Shown: piece after piece, positions 17,888 to 26,299 of the stretch | Position numbering within the stretch: the stretch's first letter is position 1 | Layout: each line of letters opens with the position of its first letter | Source: Methanoculleus sp. UBA303 | Lineage (GTDB): Archaea; Halobacteriota; Methanomicrobia; Methanomicrobiales; Methanoculleaceae | Reading direction: 5' to 3' | Length of the DNA: 60,711 nucleotides | Assembly: GCA_002501655.1 (NCBI GenBank) | Contig: DANY01000009.1 | Location: 19,619 to 80,329, forward strand | Translations under genes and position numbers: made by a program | The notes under the pieces: generated by a model | Seen by the model: only the letters and a program-made list of their open reading frames with translations | Database searches by the model: none | What the model was told of the DNA's origin: nothing

Positions 17888-18022
17888 ATGGAGACATTTC
17901 GCCAGGCGTTACAACAGAACGGATTCATATGGAGGATCTACCTTGAAGAGACGACAAAAACCGGGCCGTCCTACCCGGAGGCCGTGCACGATTGGGCTAT
18001 AACGTTCGGCCCGGAGAGTTAA
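17888..18022 (+). CDS. 44-residue ORF upstream of the HEAT-CHAT gene
   Basis: A short frame starting with METFRQALQQNGFIWRIYLE and ending 40 bases before the HEAT-CHAT gene. The arrangement TGACATG with the upstream 26-residue ORF suggests translational coupling. No family recognised. It could be a real small component, or the remains of a longer gene. Confidence 0.3.
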   Translation: METFRQALQQNGFIWRIYLEETTKTGPSYPEAVHDWAITFGPES

Positions 18023-18062
18023 AGGAGCCAGGATATTGAGGCCGATCCCCTGGAGGTAGTGT

Positions 18063-21000
18063 ATGAAGAGGGGAAAAAGCACCGCAATGGATCAGTATGT
18101 CCATGACCTGCAGCATGCTCCAGACTGGAGGGACCGAGAAGCCGCAGCAGCTTTCTTGGGAAAACTTAAGGACGATGAGTCCTTGCATGCTTTAATCGCT
18201 GCGTTATGTGGTGATTCTGATTCAGATGTCCGGATTTCTGCTGCCCGGGCGTTAGCGGAACGAGGAGACCCGCAGGCGACCGAGTCGTTTATTTCTGCGT
18301 TTAATAACGCTCTTGAATGTGGTGATGTTGCGGATGCAGAATTTAAAGAATATGCACAGACCCTGGGAAGACTCAAGGATAAACGAGCTATTTCTACTCT
18401 GATCATCGGTCTATCTAGCGAGAGGCCGGAGGCCCGGGAAATAGTTCGGGATATCCTGCTCAAAGAGGTTGGCACAGATGCCGTATCATCGCTTATTGAC
18501 GCGCTGGATAACCCGGATTTCCGGATTCTCATGGGGGCGGCCTCCATCCTATCGAGAATGGGTTACAGGGTTACCCCGCCGCTCCTGAAGGCTCTTGTTT
18601 CTCCTCATCCCTCCGTCAGGATGGGTGCCGCCATGGCGCTCGGTGATCTCAAAGCGGAAGAAGCGGTTCAGTCGCTGGTGGCAGCTCTCAAGGACGAGGA
18701 TCTCCAGGTCGTACAGGAAGCGGCAAAGGCACTGGGTCAGATCGGGCTGCCAAGTGTCGCCCTGCTGGTCGAAGGTTTGGCTGATCCCGACTTTCATGTC
18801 CGCCTTGAGGCCACGAGAACGCTCGGTCTCATCGATTTTGAAGAGGCATTTAAGGATGCGGACTGGAGTAGAACTATAACTGCTGCGATTGATGGCTTGC
18901 TGCCGGTAACGACGGATCAGGATCTGGATATACGAAAAGAGGCACTCCTGTCACTGGGGACCTTGGGGGGGATATTATCCAGGGATGGTATTTCTCATCG
19001 TGATCACTCCCTTGCCCTGGATGTTCTGGACGCCTTAACCGGGACGCTTTCGGATGAGGACGTCCGGGTAAGGGCATGGGCTGCAAAGGCACTTGGGCTC
19101 TATGGGACTGACGAGTGTGTTGCACCTTTGCGTGAATTGCTCCAGGGGCAGGATGTGCTGGTGAAGGAAGCGGCAGCAGATGCGCTCATGATGATCCCCA
19201 AACAGGAGGCTGTTGATACTATTATTGGTGGACTGGAGGATCCTGAGCCGGAAGTGCGGCGCGTTGTCGCCTCCTCCCTTGGACGCTCTTTGCGTAAGTC
19301 TCTCGAACAACCTCCAAGAAAATTACCGGCTCGGAGTCAACCTGTAAAAGCACTCAACTATATGAGAGTCCCGGGATCCGTTTCTACAATCACCTCAACT
19401 CTTGCGAAACGTGCGGATGATCCCAATGAACACGTGCGAAGGGAAGTACGTTTAGGTCTCGCAATGTTTGAGCGTGCTCTCCCTGGGGATCGAGGCCCGG
19501 TCAGGATGCACTGTGCTCCCGCTCCGGCACCTGCTGTGTTGCTCCCCTCATCCCAACCGGATCATACGGAAGAGAAAGAATCGCCGGTCGATACGGTCAT
19601 CGAGACCGCTGTGACCGGCCCGACTGAACCCCGATATGCGGATGTTGCATTCTTTGATGATGATCAGGTACGTCAGATCGCGACAGGAGAACCGTTAGTG
19701 CGATCCGAATGGTATCGCTTGCAGGTAACTGTCAAAACCAAACCTGCCGGTGTGCCGCCAACGGTTGGTGAACGTCGGCCTATCGAGGAGCCAAAGCGTG
19801 ACCGCCCGGTGACGATAATGGTCGTAGCAGAGGGGGATGATTTCGATATCGAGGAGAATGTACAGACATTCATACTTCCTCCCTCCGGGGATATTGCTGA
19901 TCCCGCCTGGTTCCGGGTACAACCAAAAAAAGAGACAACGGACTCGAAAGATTTGGCAAAGATCTCCTTGCGCCTGTTATGCGATTTCTTCTATCTTGAG
20001 AAGATTACCATACAGGCTGAGGTCATCGAAAAGAGAGATGAACCCCCTACTTCCAAGCTAGGTCTCGATAAAACGATTTCAATACAGTACGATCAGTTCG
20101 AACAGGAACCGCCGGATATGGCCGATATCCTTCCCCGGGACATGACTATCATCATTAAAAAAGTGGCCGATAAATATTTGCTGAGATTTTTATTTTACAA
20201 TAACATAAAACAGAAAATTGAGTTTTCAGCACCTCTTCGCCTTGATGAAGCGGCTCTGGAAAATGAGCTTATCATGGTGAGAACCCTCTGGTCCGAGATT
20301 GTAATGGATAAGACGTTCCTTCAGGAACTTACGTGCGATGAAGACGATTTCCGGAAGCACATCCGCAAATTGGCAGAGGAGGGAAGCAGGTTATGGAGTA
20401 TGCTGTTCAGATATGATACTAACAGCGCTCTCTTTTACATAGGCAACTGGTTGGAAGAACATCCCTTGCCCAGAGACAGCACCATCCAGATTATACCTGA
20501 TGACAAAGATTCAGCAGACTTCGTCTTTCCATGGGCACTGCTTTATGACCGAAAGGTGGAGGACGACAGAGATCCCGATCCAATGGACTTCTGGGGTCTC
20601 CGCTACTGTATAGAGCAGCGCGTGATCGATAAGCCCTCTACAGGTGACAATCCGGTCTATCTTGAGAAACTCAGACTCTGTTTTATGCTTTGGGACCAGT
20701 TCCCAAACAGCAAAGAGCATATACAGTTGTTCCATGATCTTTCTGATACAACCGGCCGTATCGAAGAAACATTACCTATCACTGACGCCAATGTATGCAT
20801 CAGACAGTTGAAATCCGATTGGGACATTCTCTACTTCTTTACACATGGTCATACAAAACCCCGAAAAACAATTGTCGGTTTGGAGGATTACCTCCAATTG
20901 TTCATCAGTAAGTATAAAAGTTACGCGAAGACCGATCCTCGAAAGAGGATTTTTGAGGATTTATACTGGGCGCTCACATCCGGGCAATATGAAAAGGATA

Positions 21001-21431
21001 GATCCTGGATAGAGCTCGCCTGCGGCAAGCTTTATCTCGACAAATTATATGCCGATAAGGATTGGACACTGAAAAAAACCCGGCCGATCGTCTTCCTGAA
21101 CATGTGTGAATCGGCTCAGGTTGTCCCTACCCTGAAAGAAAGCTTCATTCATGTATTTCTTAACAGGGGGGCATCGTGCGTGATTGGAACGGAATGCCCC
21201 ATGGCTGCTGTATTCGCCTGTCCGTTTGCAAAACAGTTCTTTAAAGATCTATTAGGGGGTGACAGTGTCGGGAAGGCTGTTTTAGGGGCGTCTCGCTACT
21301 TCATGGAGAGGAAAAATCCCCTTGGCCTTGCGTATACTGTTTATGGTTCGGTCATGCATTCCTTCAAGCCTCTACCGATACAACGGCCGGCAGAAACAGG
21401 TTCTGCGGATCAGCCTTCAGGCAATGGTTGA
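18063..21431 (+). CDS. HEAT-repeat protein with C-terminal CHAT protease domain
   Basis: A 1122-residue protein in three parts. Residues about 10-470 are some ten HEAT (PBS-lyase-type) repeats, such as VRMGAAMALGDL and VRAWAAKALGLYG, forming a curved helical scaffold for protein or nucleic acid binding. Residues 510-675 are strand-rich, like a beta-sandwich, after a Pro-rich linker. Residues about 680-1105 match the CHAT domain, a caspase-like cysteine protease: catalytic His928 in YFFTHGH and Cys1015 in FLNMCESAQ, with the family GASCVIGT segment behind. The dyad is intact. GGAGG lies before ATG 18063. The gene is AT-richer than its neighbours, suggesting transfer. CHAT proteases are often triggered by partner domains in bacterial immunity; the trigger here is unknown. 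Confidence 0.85.
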   Translation: MKRGKSTAMDQYVHDLQHAPDWRDREAAAAFLGKLKDDESLHALIAALCGDSDSDVRISAARALAERGDPQATESFISAFNNALECGDVADAEFKEYAQTLGRLKDKRAISTLIIGLSSERPEAREIVRDILLKEVGTDAVSSLIDALDNPDFRILMGAASILSRMGYRVTPPLLKALVSPHPSVRMGAAMALGDLKAEEAVQSLVAALKDEDLQVVQEAAKALGQIGLPSVALLVEGLADPDFHVRLEATRTLGLIDFEEAFKDADWSRTITAAIDGLLPVTTDQDLDIRKEALLSLGTLGGILSRDGISHRDHSLALDVLDALTGTLSDEDVRVRAWAAKALGLYGTDECVAPLRELLQGQDVLVKEAAADALMMIPKQEAVDTIIGGLEDPEPEVRRVVASSLGRSLRKSLEQPPRKLPARSQPVKALNYMRVPGSVSTITSTLAKRADDPNEHVRREVRLGLAMFERALPGDRGPVRMHCAPAPAPAVLLPSSQPDHTEEKESPVDTVIETAVTGPTEPRYADVAFFDDDQVRQIATGEPLVRSEWYRLQVTVKTKPAGVPPTVGERRPIEEPKRDRPVTIMVVAEGDDFDIEENVQTFILPPSGDIADPAWFRVQPKKETTDSKDLAKISLRLLCDFFYLEKITIQAEVIEKRDEPPTSKLGLDKTISIQYDQFEQEPPDMADILPRDMTIIIKKVADKYLLRFLFYNNIKQKIEFSAPLRLDEAALENELIMVRTLWSEIVMDKTFLQELTCDEDDFRKHIRKLAEEGSRLWSMLFRYDTNSALFYIGNWLEEHPLPRDSTIQIIPDDKDSADFVFPWALLYDRKVEDDRDPDPMDFWGLRYCIEQRVIDKPSTGDNPVYLEKLRLCFMLWDQFPNSKEHIQLFHDLSDTTGRIEETLPITDANVCIRQLKSDWDILYFFTHGHTKPRKTIVGLEDYLQLFISKYKSYAKTDPRKRIFEDLYWALTSGQYEKDRSWIELACGKLYLDKLYADKDWTLKKTRPIVFLNMCESAQVVPTLKESFIHVFLNRGASCVIGTECPMAAVFACPFAKQFFKDLLGGDSVGKAVLGASRYFMERKNPLGLAYTVYGSVMHSFKPLPIQRPAETGSADQPSGNG

Positions 21432-21470
21432 GATATGTGAATGAAAGCCTTGAGTTGTGGGAGTAACCTT

Positions 21471-21938
21471 ATGAAAAATTTAGAGGAAGCGGCTAAACCG
21501 GCGGTTGAACAACTTCTTCGTAAAGATGAAGATCAGTTGTATAAAGAGCTCGGAATGCGTACAAAGGCGCTCGCTCAGGATCCATACCTGATGACAGGAT
21601 CATTTGATCTTGAAGTTACATACGATATGGCAGTAATGGGACCAATGGATGAAATTCGCCAGTTCGGTCAACGGTTGTTCGATAGATGGACTGTGGAGGC
21701 ACATAAACTCCTCTGCGGAACGGAAGCGGAAGATGAGGAGGATCGCAAAAAACTCGGAAACGAGTTAGGTATTAGTGACATAGCAGTCGGAGCGCTACTG
21801 GCCGGAGTTCTGGTTTCACACCTGGGTATAGCGGCGGCCTTGGCAGCAGTTGTTGCTGCTATCATTGTCAAGCGGTTCTTCCGTCCTACGTACGAAGAGT
21901 TTTGTAAAGCGTGGACGAAAAATCTGCCAGAGGAGTGA
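21471..21938 (+). CDS. Small membrane-anchored partner of the HEAT-CHAT protein
   Basis: A 155-residue protein. It has a charged helical N-terminal half (MKNLEEAAKPAVEQLLRKDE, then LGMRTKALAQDPYL), a central acidic stretch (EAEDEEDRKKL) and, near residues 102-135, a long hydrophobic segment (ISDIAVGALLAGVLVSHLG followed by IAAALAAVVAAIIV) that could make one hairpin or one to two membrane passes, then a basic tail. ATG 21471 has GGGAG 7 bases upstream. It lies 39 bases behind the protease gene with the same AT-rich composition, so co-transcription is likely. It could be anchor, inhibitor or substrate of the protease; no known family recognised. Confidence 0.65.
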   Translation: MKNLEEAAKPAVEQLLRKDEDQLYKELGMRTKALAQDPYLMTGSFDLEVTYDMAVMGPMDEIRQFGQRLFDRWTVEAHKLLCGTEAEDEEDRKKLGNELGISDIAVGALLAGVLVSHLGIAAALAAVVAAIIVKRFFRPTYEEFCKAWTKNLPEE

Positions 21939-22001
21939 CTTCATCTCGGATTGTTTGACTATTGACAGACCACCGAGCGACAAAGTCCACACCTTTTTTG
22001 G

Positions 22002-22295
22002 ATGCTTCCTGGGCGCCTGGCAATCCTGACGGATGGGGATGCACAGACTTTCAACGATCAATGTGATGCTCGTTGTAAAGGCAGGATCCCGGAAGAGGGC
22101 GGACAGGTGGCGGAGATGCTGCTGGCGCACGAGATTGATGTGATCCTTGTGCGTCATTCGCTCTCGGGGAGAGCGGCCGGCTACGCGCTTGAGGCAGCGG
22201 GGGTTGAGATGAGGATGACCTCCGCGGCAACGCTTGCGGAAGTGATCGGGCATGTGGTCGGCCGTCACGGCATCAAAGTGAGAGTCACCCGGTGA
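22002..22295 (+). CDS. NifX/NifB-like ligand-binding domain fragment
   Basis: A 97-residue frame. From residue 31 on (EEGGQVAEMLLAHEIDVILV, then AAGYALEAAGVEMRMT and TLAEVIGHV) it resembles the C-terminal half of small dinitrogenase iron-molybdenum cofactor-binding domains, where a Rossmann-like unit is followed by a GI/GVE turn. The first 30 residues do not fit that fold and no ribosome site is obvious, so it may be the tail of a larger gene cut near 22000. The resemblance is weak, and other Rossmann-type domains are possible. Confidence 0.4.
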   Translation: MLPGRLAILTDGDAQTFNDQCDARCKGRIPEEGGQVAEMLLAHEIDVILVRHSLSGRAAGYALEAAGVEMRMTSAATLAEVIGHVVGRHGIKVRVTR

Positions 22296-22497
22296 GTCCG
22301 TGTAGATCCGGTGATACGTCAGCCGGGTGAGATTGGGGGAGGATGATTTCGTCATGGTTTCCCTCGATGCGATCTGCAGTTTGGGACGACCTTCCCGATA
22401 GGACCACAGGCCAACTATGGATGAATAAATATTGCGGCAGACCTCCAGCCATATCGGGCCCGACCGATGAGGCGACCCGCTCCCTTAGGTTACTCTG

Positions 22498-23836
22498 TCA
22501 TCGTCCTATCGCCAGGTTGATTATGAGCGCCGCACCGGTCAGGGCCATGACCCGCACAATCACCCATCCGAGAACGTTGCTCGCTCTTGAGTTGACGAAC
22601 CGGCCCATGATATCCTCCCTGTTCGCACTTCTGGTGACCAGCGCCATCAGTGGCGGCGCGGACAGGCCGTTCAGCGCTGCTGCATAGTAGAGTGCTGTGA
22701 TCGGGCTGATCCCGAGCAGGTCGAGGGACATGCCGACCAGTGCGGATAGGGCGATCACCACGTAGAACCCCGGAGCCCGGCCGGGTTTCTTGCCGAGCCC
22801 CTCTCTCAGCCCGGCTGTCTCGGCTACGGCATAAGCCGACGCACCGGCCAGCACCGGGACTGCGAGGAGACCCGTGCCGATGATACCGGCTGCGAAGAGC
22901 AGGTAGGAGAAGGTCACCGGCCAGCGGCCGCAGGGCCTCAGCTGCCTGTGATGCGGTCTGGATGGTGGTGATCCCGCTGGCATGCAGGGTGGCGGCTGTG
23001 GTGACGATGATGAAGAACATGATAATCTGGGAGAAGAACATCCCTATGACCGTGTCCCGGTTCATCTTAACGATACCCCGCCTCGTCACGCAAGGTCTCC
23101 TGGCGCCCATGTCGGGGATCCGGCCGTCGGCAACCTCTTCTTCGACTTCCTCGGACGCCTGCCAGAAGAACAGGTACGGGGAGATCGTCGTGCCCAGGAT
23201 TGCGACGATGTTGAGCAGGAAGGCAGCCGAGATCTCGATGTGCGGGATCAGCGTGGCGTAAAGAACCTCATCCCAGTCCAGCCGGACAACGAAGGCAGCG
23301 AGAACGTACGTGAAGAGGGTCAGCGCCAGGTACTTGAGGATTCTTGAGTAAATTTTGTAGGGGACGAGGACCTCGAGGGCGATGGTGGACCCCGTGATGA
23401 GAACCAGCCAGAAGAGGAACGGCAACCCCAGGAGCATCTGCGCCGAGGAGGCCATTGCTCCGAGATCCGCGCCGATGTTGATCGTGTTCACGACCACGAG
23501 CGATGAGACCGTTACATACAGCACCGGCTTAGGATAGTTATCGAGGATAACGCCGGCCAGCCCTTTCCCTGTCACCATGCCGATCCGGCCGCACATCTGC
23601 TGGATGACGATCATGAACGGAGAGGTGAACCAGACGAGCCAGAGCTGGCTGTACCCAAAGATTGCGCCTGTCTGCGCGTAGGTCGCGACACCGGAGGGAT
23701 CGTCATCGGCCGCACCGGTGATAAAGCCGGGACCGACTTTTCCGAGCAGCTTTTTCAGGTCTTTCAGGAGCACTGCGCTCCTGTTTCCCCGATATTGCTG
23801 CGCCGGCGGCGATGCGGGTTGCGGCGATTGCGCCAT
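22498..23836 (-). pseudogene. mntH: NRAMP-family divalent metal transporter, frameshifted
   Basis: Codes for a Mn/Fe transporter of the NRAMP family. The N-terminal two thirds are clear from ATG 23836: GPGFITGAADDDPSGVATYAQTG (the DPSG metal-site signature), about eight membrane helices and YLFFWQASEEVEEE. Near base 22912 one extra base shifts the frame: the first frame runs out into nonsense, while the second continues the transporter (FSYLLFAAGIIGTGLLAVP to LIINLAIGR, ending 22498). Either a genuine broken gene or a sequencing error in a GG run; everything else looks intact. Confidence 0.8.
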
Positions 23837-24054
23837 GGTTTCCTGTGATGATCACTGACTATGGGAGATGATATGAGCAATCACCTGGGGTTCTTTGCAT
23901 ATATGTTGTTATGTCGATGGTTCCTCCGTGCTTCGTCCAGAACAAGTGATCCCCGCGATATCGTGGGATCAAGGAAACTTCTATATGCCTATGGTTATAC
24001 ACAGGCTCGCTCGGGAACACTCACTCATCTGTTGAAGTGTTTGGGGAGGTTGTT

Positions 24055-24342
24055 ATGTTCGTCAATATCGTGGAGTTTCCGCCGATCAAGAATGGGAAGG
24101 ATGCTGAATTTAGGGAGTGGTTTAAGGAGTCCAATGCGGCTTTTATGAAGCATGACGGGTTTATTTCACGAAGACTCCTGATCTCGGATAAGGGATCGTA
24201 CGCGGCGATCGTCGAGCACCGGAGTAAGGACACGTTCATGAAGATGCATACGAGCAAGGAGCATGAGATTCTGCGTGCGAAAGGCGACCTCCTGATGGAC
24301 GGAAATCCGAAACCACATTTCTACGACGTTGTCGACCTGTAA
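24055..24342 (+). CDS. Antibiotic biosynthesis monooxygenase (ABM)-like small protein
   Basis: A 95-residue protein with the ferredoxin-like dimeric alpha-beta-barrel pattern of ABM domains: strand MFVNIVEFPPIK, a helix AEFREWFKESNAAF, the turn HDGFISRRLLIS, a strand SYAAIVEHRS and the final HTSKEHE-containing helix. Such proteins are small monooxygenases, heme-degrading enzymes or simply dimeric binding modules. ATG 24055 has GGGAGG 5 bases upstream. A TATA-like CTTCTATATG at about 23975-23984 precedes it. Substrate unknown. Confidence 0.7.
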   Translation: MFVNIVEFPPIKNGKDAEFREWFKESNAAFMKHDGFISRRLLISDKGSYAAIVEHRSKDTFMKMHTSKEHEILRAKGDLLMDGNPKPHFYDVVDL

Positions 24343-24578
24343 CTTGCATGAAATGACGTCTGCGGAAGTTTAACGACGCGGTACTAAATGTGAGGGTTGT
24401 AGAAACCGTAGATGCTTATTTCCCCGAATAACAGTGTGAGGGGAGGGGACTTGAGCCTCTTTGAGACAAGATTGTAACTACAGGATAATCAGTCATTAGA
24501 GATCTTGTTTTCCTGCGTGGCTTGTGATTATATGCTCCTGCTGGTTATGGTCTCTCCCATCGCCGCGTATGGGCCGAT

Positions 24579-24758
24579 GTGGCGTTCAGGTATGAAAAGC
24601 ACGTCTATGCTGATCCCACAGAAGAACACTTGAAATACATCCTTAATCCCGCACATATCAACGGCGCCTGTGAGGATGAGCAGATCGTCTACGTAGTCAG
24701 GTGTACCGTTGACCTCAGACCCGGCAAACGGCCTGAACTAAACGTTCTACGCGGTTGA
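24579..24758 (+). CDS. Short ORF or gene fragment, unknown
   Basis: A frame of 59 residues from GTG 24579, open back to about 24530, with protein-like composition (FRYEKHVYADPTEEHLKY, then a strand-rich QIVYVVRCTVDLRPG and a TGA). No ATG or ribosome site precedes it, so it is more likely a C-terminal remnant of a lost gene. It is the only coding-like piece in the 24343-24803 gap. Confidence 0.3.
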   Translation: MAFRYEKHVYADPTEEHLKYILNPAHINGACEDEQIVYVVRCTVDLRPGKRPELNVLRG

Positions 24759-24803
24759 ACCCTCGTGTATTACTCTTATCTATGTGTGGGTTAATTGAGA
24801 TTC

Positions 24804-25217
24804 ATGGCGCAAGAGGAGCTCCCGAGGGATCAAGGGACTGATACTGCAAATGATGAGGTGGGGAATATCGATGTAGAAGAAGATCTTGATGAATTGTCGA
24901 TGACCAGAGTTTTGTACGAGGATTATGGGAACGAAGTGATTAAATTTTCAGAGTTGTTTGACTACTATTGTAGGACCGAAGAGGATCCCAAAGAAGGGGA
25001 GTATTTTGCCCTTTGTAATCTCTGTATTCATTTGTCTCCGCTTTTTTCAAATGAAGATATCCCATGGTTCATAGGAGGAGGGACTGACTATTTTGAAGCA
25101 TGCAAAACGCTGGGGATCCCCCCCGATTCACCGAAACCCTTTCAGAAGCATTATCGTGTCATAGTCGACGACTATGATCTGGATGAAGATATGTTAATCC
25201 TTTACCTGCTTCGATAA
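24804..25217 (+). CDS. Acidic orphan protein, unknown function
   Basis: A 137-residue, strongly acidic protein (many Asp and Glu, ending in VDDYDLDEDMLILYLLR) with an aromatic, Cys-containing middle (FDYYCRTEEDPKEGEYFALCNLC). It is AT-richer than the flanking chromosome. ATG 24804 is chosen; TTG 24795 is possible. No family recognised. Its acidity, small size and place in an accessory stretch are what one sees in antitoxins and anti-defence or immunity proteins, but that is only an impression. Confidence 0.5.
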   Translation: MAQEELPRDQGTDTANDEVGNIDVEEDLDELSMTRVLYEDYGNEVIKFSELFDYYCRTEEDPKEGEYFALCNLCIHLSPLFSNEDIPWFIGGGTDYFEACKTLGIPPDSPKPFQKHYRVIVDDYDLDEDMLILYLLR

Positions 25218-25391
25218 TTTTTAGGTAGGGCCTGCCTCTCCATCATGGATGGCATCCAGGATCTCGAATTTCTGGTATGTCGAAGCGTCATGACCGTAGA
25301 TGAGGGATGATCACCCGGACAACCTTCATCTTCCTCGGAATCCCACAGAGATATCAACGAACCCTCTGTCCCTCGGGTTCCGGGAAGCAGT

Positions 25392-25892
25392 ATGCATCAC
25401 CACAAAAACATCATCCTCATCGGCATGCCCGGTGCAGGGAAGAGCACCGTGGGCGTCATCCTGGCAAAATCCCTCGGGATGCAGTTCATCGATACGGATA
25501 TCCTGATCCAGGAGCGGACCGGGAGGATGCTCCAGGAGATCCTTGACAAGGACGGGCCTGATGTGTTCAAGTGGATCGAAGAAGAGACGATCCTCTCGCT
25601 TCATCCCTGCCGTGCAGTGATTGCGACGGGCGGCAGCGTGGTGTGCAGCGGGGCTGCGATGGCACACCTGAAGTCGGCAGGGGCGGTCGTATACCTGGAG
25701 ATCGCGTACGAGGAGATGAAAAAGCGGCTCAAGAACATCACGACCCGGGGGATTGTCCTCCTTCCGGGCCAGAGCCTCCGGGGGATGTACGACGAGCGTG
25801 CGCCGCTCTACGAGAAGTATGCCGATCTCACCATCGCGTGTTCGGGTGAGGGTCTTGAGTCTGTGGTCGGGGACGTGATCGAAGCGCTGTGA
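25392..25892 (+). CDS. aroK: Shikimate kinase (AroK-type)
   Basis: A 166-residue P-loop kinase of the bacterial AroK family, which phosphorylates shikimate for chorismate and aromatic amino acids. Walker A is GMPGAGKST near residue 11, the shikimate-binding DTD follows in FIDTDILIQERTG near 34, and the GG of the substrate pocket is in VIATGGSVVC near 76; the lid region holds RGMYDERAPLYEKYAD. All are in register with the family. Many archaea instead use a GHMP-type shikimate kinase, so this enzyme may come from bacteria or serve another alcohol kinase role. Confidence 0.83.
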   Translation: MHHHKNIILIGMPGAGKSTVGVILAKSLGMQFIDTDILIQERTGRMLQEILDKDGPDVFKWIEEETILSLHPCRAVIATGGSVVCSGAAMAHLKSAGAVVYLEIAYEEMKKRLKNITTRGIVLLPGQSLRGMYDERAPLYEKYADLTIACSGEGLESVVGDVIEAL

Positions 25893-25990
25893 AGAGTCCG
25901 GATGGCGCCCGGATTCCGGTCAGTTTGTGTACGACGTCAGAACAGGAATTGGCCGAGATTGTCTCGTTTCAACGCAAAAGCCGTTAAGGA

Positions 25991-26064
25991 TGGGCTCGTC
26001 GTGATTCGAACACGAGATCTTCGCCGTGTGAAGGCGACGTCATAACCAGCTAGACCACGAGCCC
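25991..26064 (-). tRNA. tRNA-Val (anticodon CAC)
   Basis: Cloverleaf read on the minus strand: acceptor GGGCTCG pairs with CGAGCCC, anticodon stem TCGCC with GGCGA around loop TTCACAC (anticodon CAC), T stem TCGTG with CACGA around TTCGAAT. The CCA end is not encoded. It lies two bases behind tRNA-Gly, surely in one transcript. Confidence 0.95.
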
Positions 26065-26066
26065 CA

Positions 26067-26137
26067 TGCATCGACCGGGAATTGAACCCGGGCTATTGGC
26101 TTGGAAGGCCAAAGTCATACCACTAGACCATCGATGC
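26067..26137 (-). tRNA. tRNA-Gly (anticodon TCC)
   Basis: Minus-strand cloverleaf: acceptor GCATCGA with TCGATGC, anticodon stem TTGGC with GCCAA around loop CTTCCAA (anticodon TCC), T arm CCCGGGTTCAATTCCCGG. First of a tandem tRNA pair. A TATA-like ATGTATAGACG lies about 10-20 bases upstream. No CCA encoded. Confidence 0.95.
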
Positions 26138-26299
26138 GTACTGGTACGTCTATACATTTCTGGCGCTATGAGTTATTAAGATATCCCTGACCACGGGGCC
26201 CCCGCCCACCGCCGCGGAACCCGGCGCCTGCTCCCTGCAGCCCCCCGGCCGGTCTGACGGTAGTCCGCCCGGCAGCCTGCGGCACGCCGGGCGGTTGGT

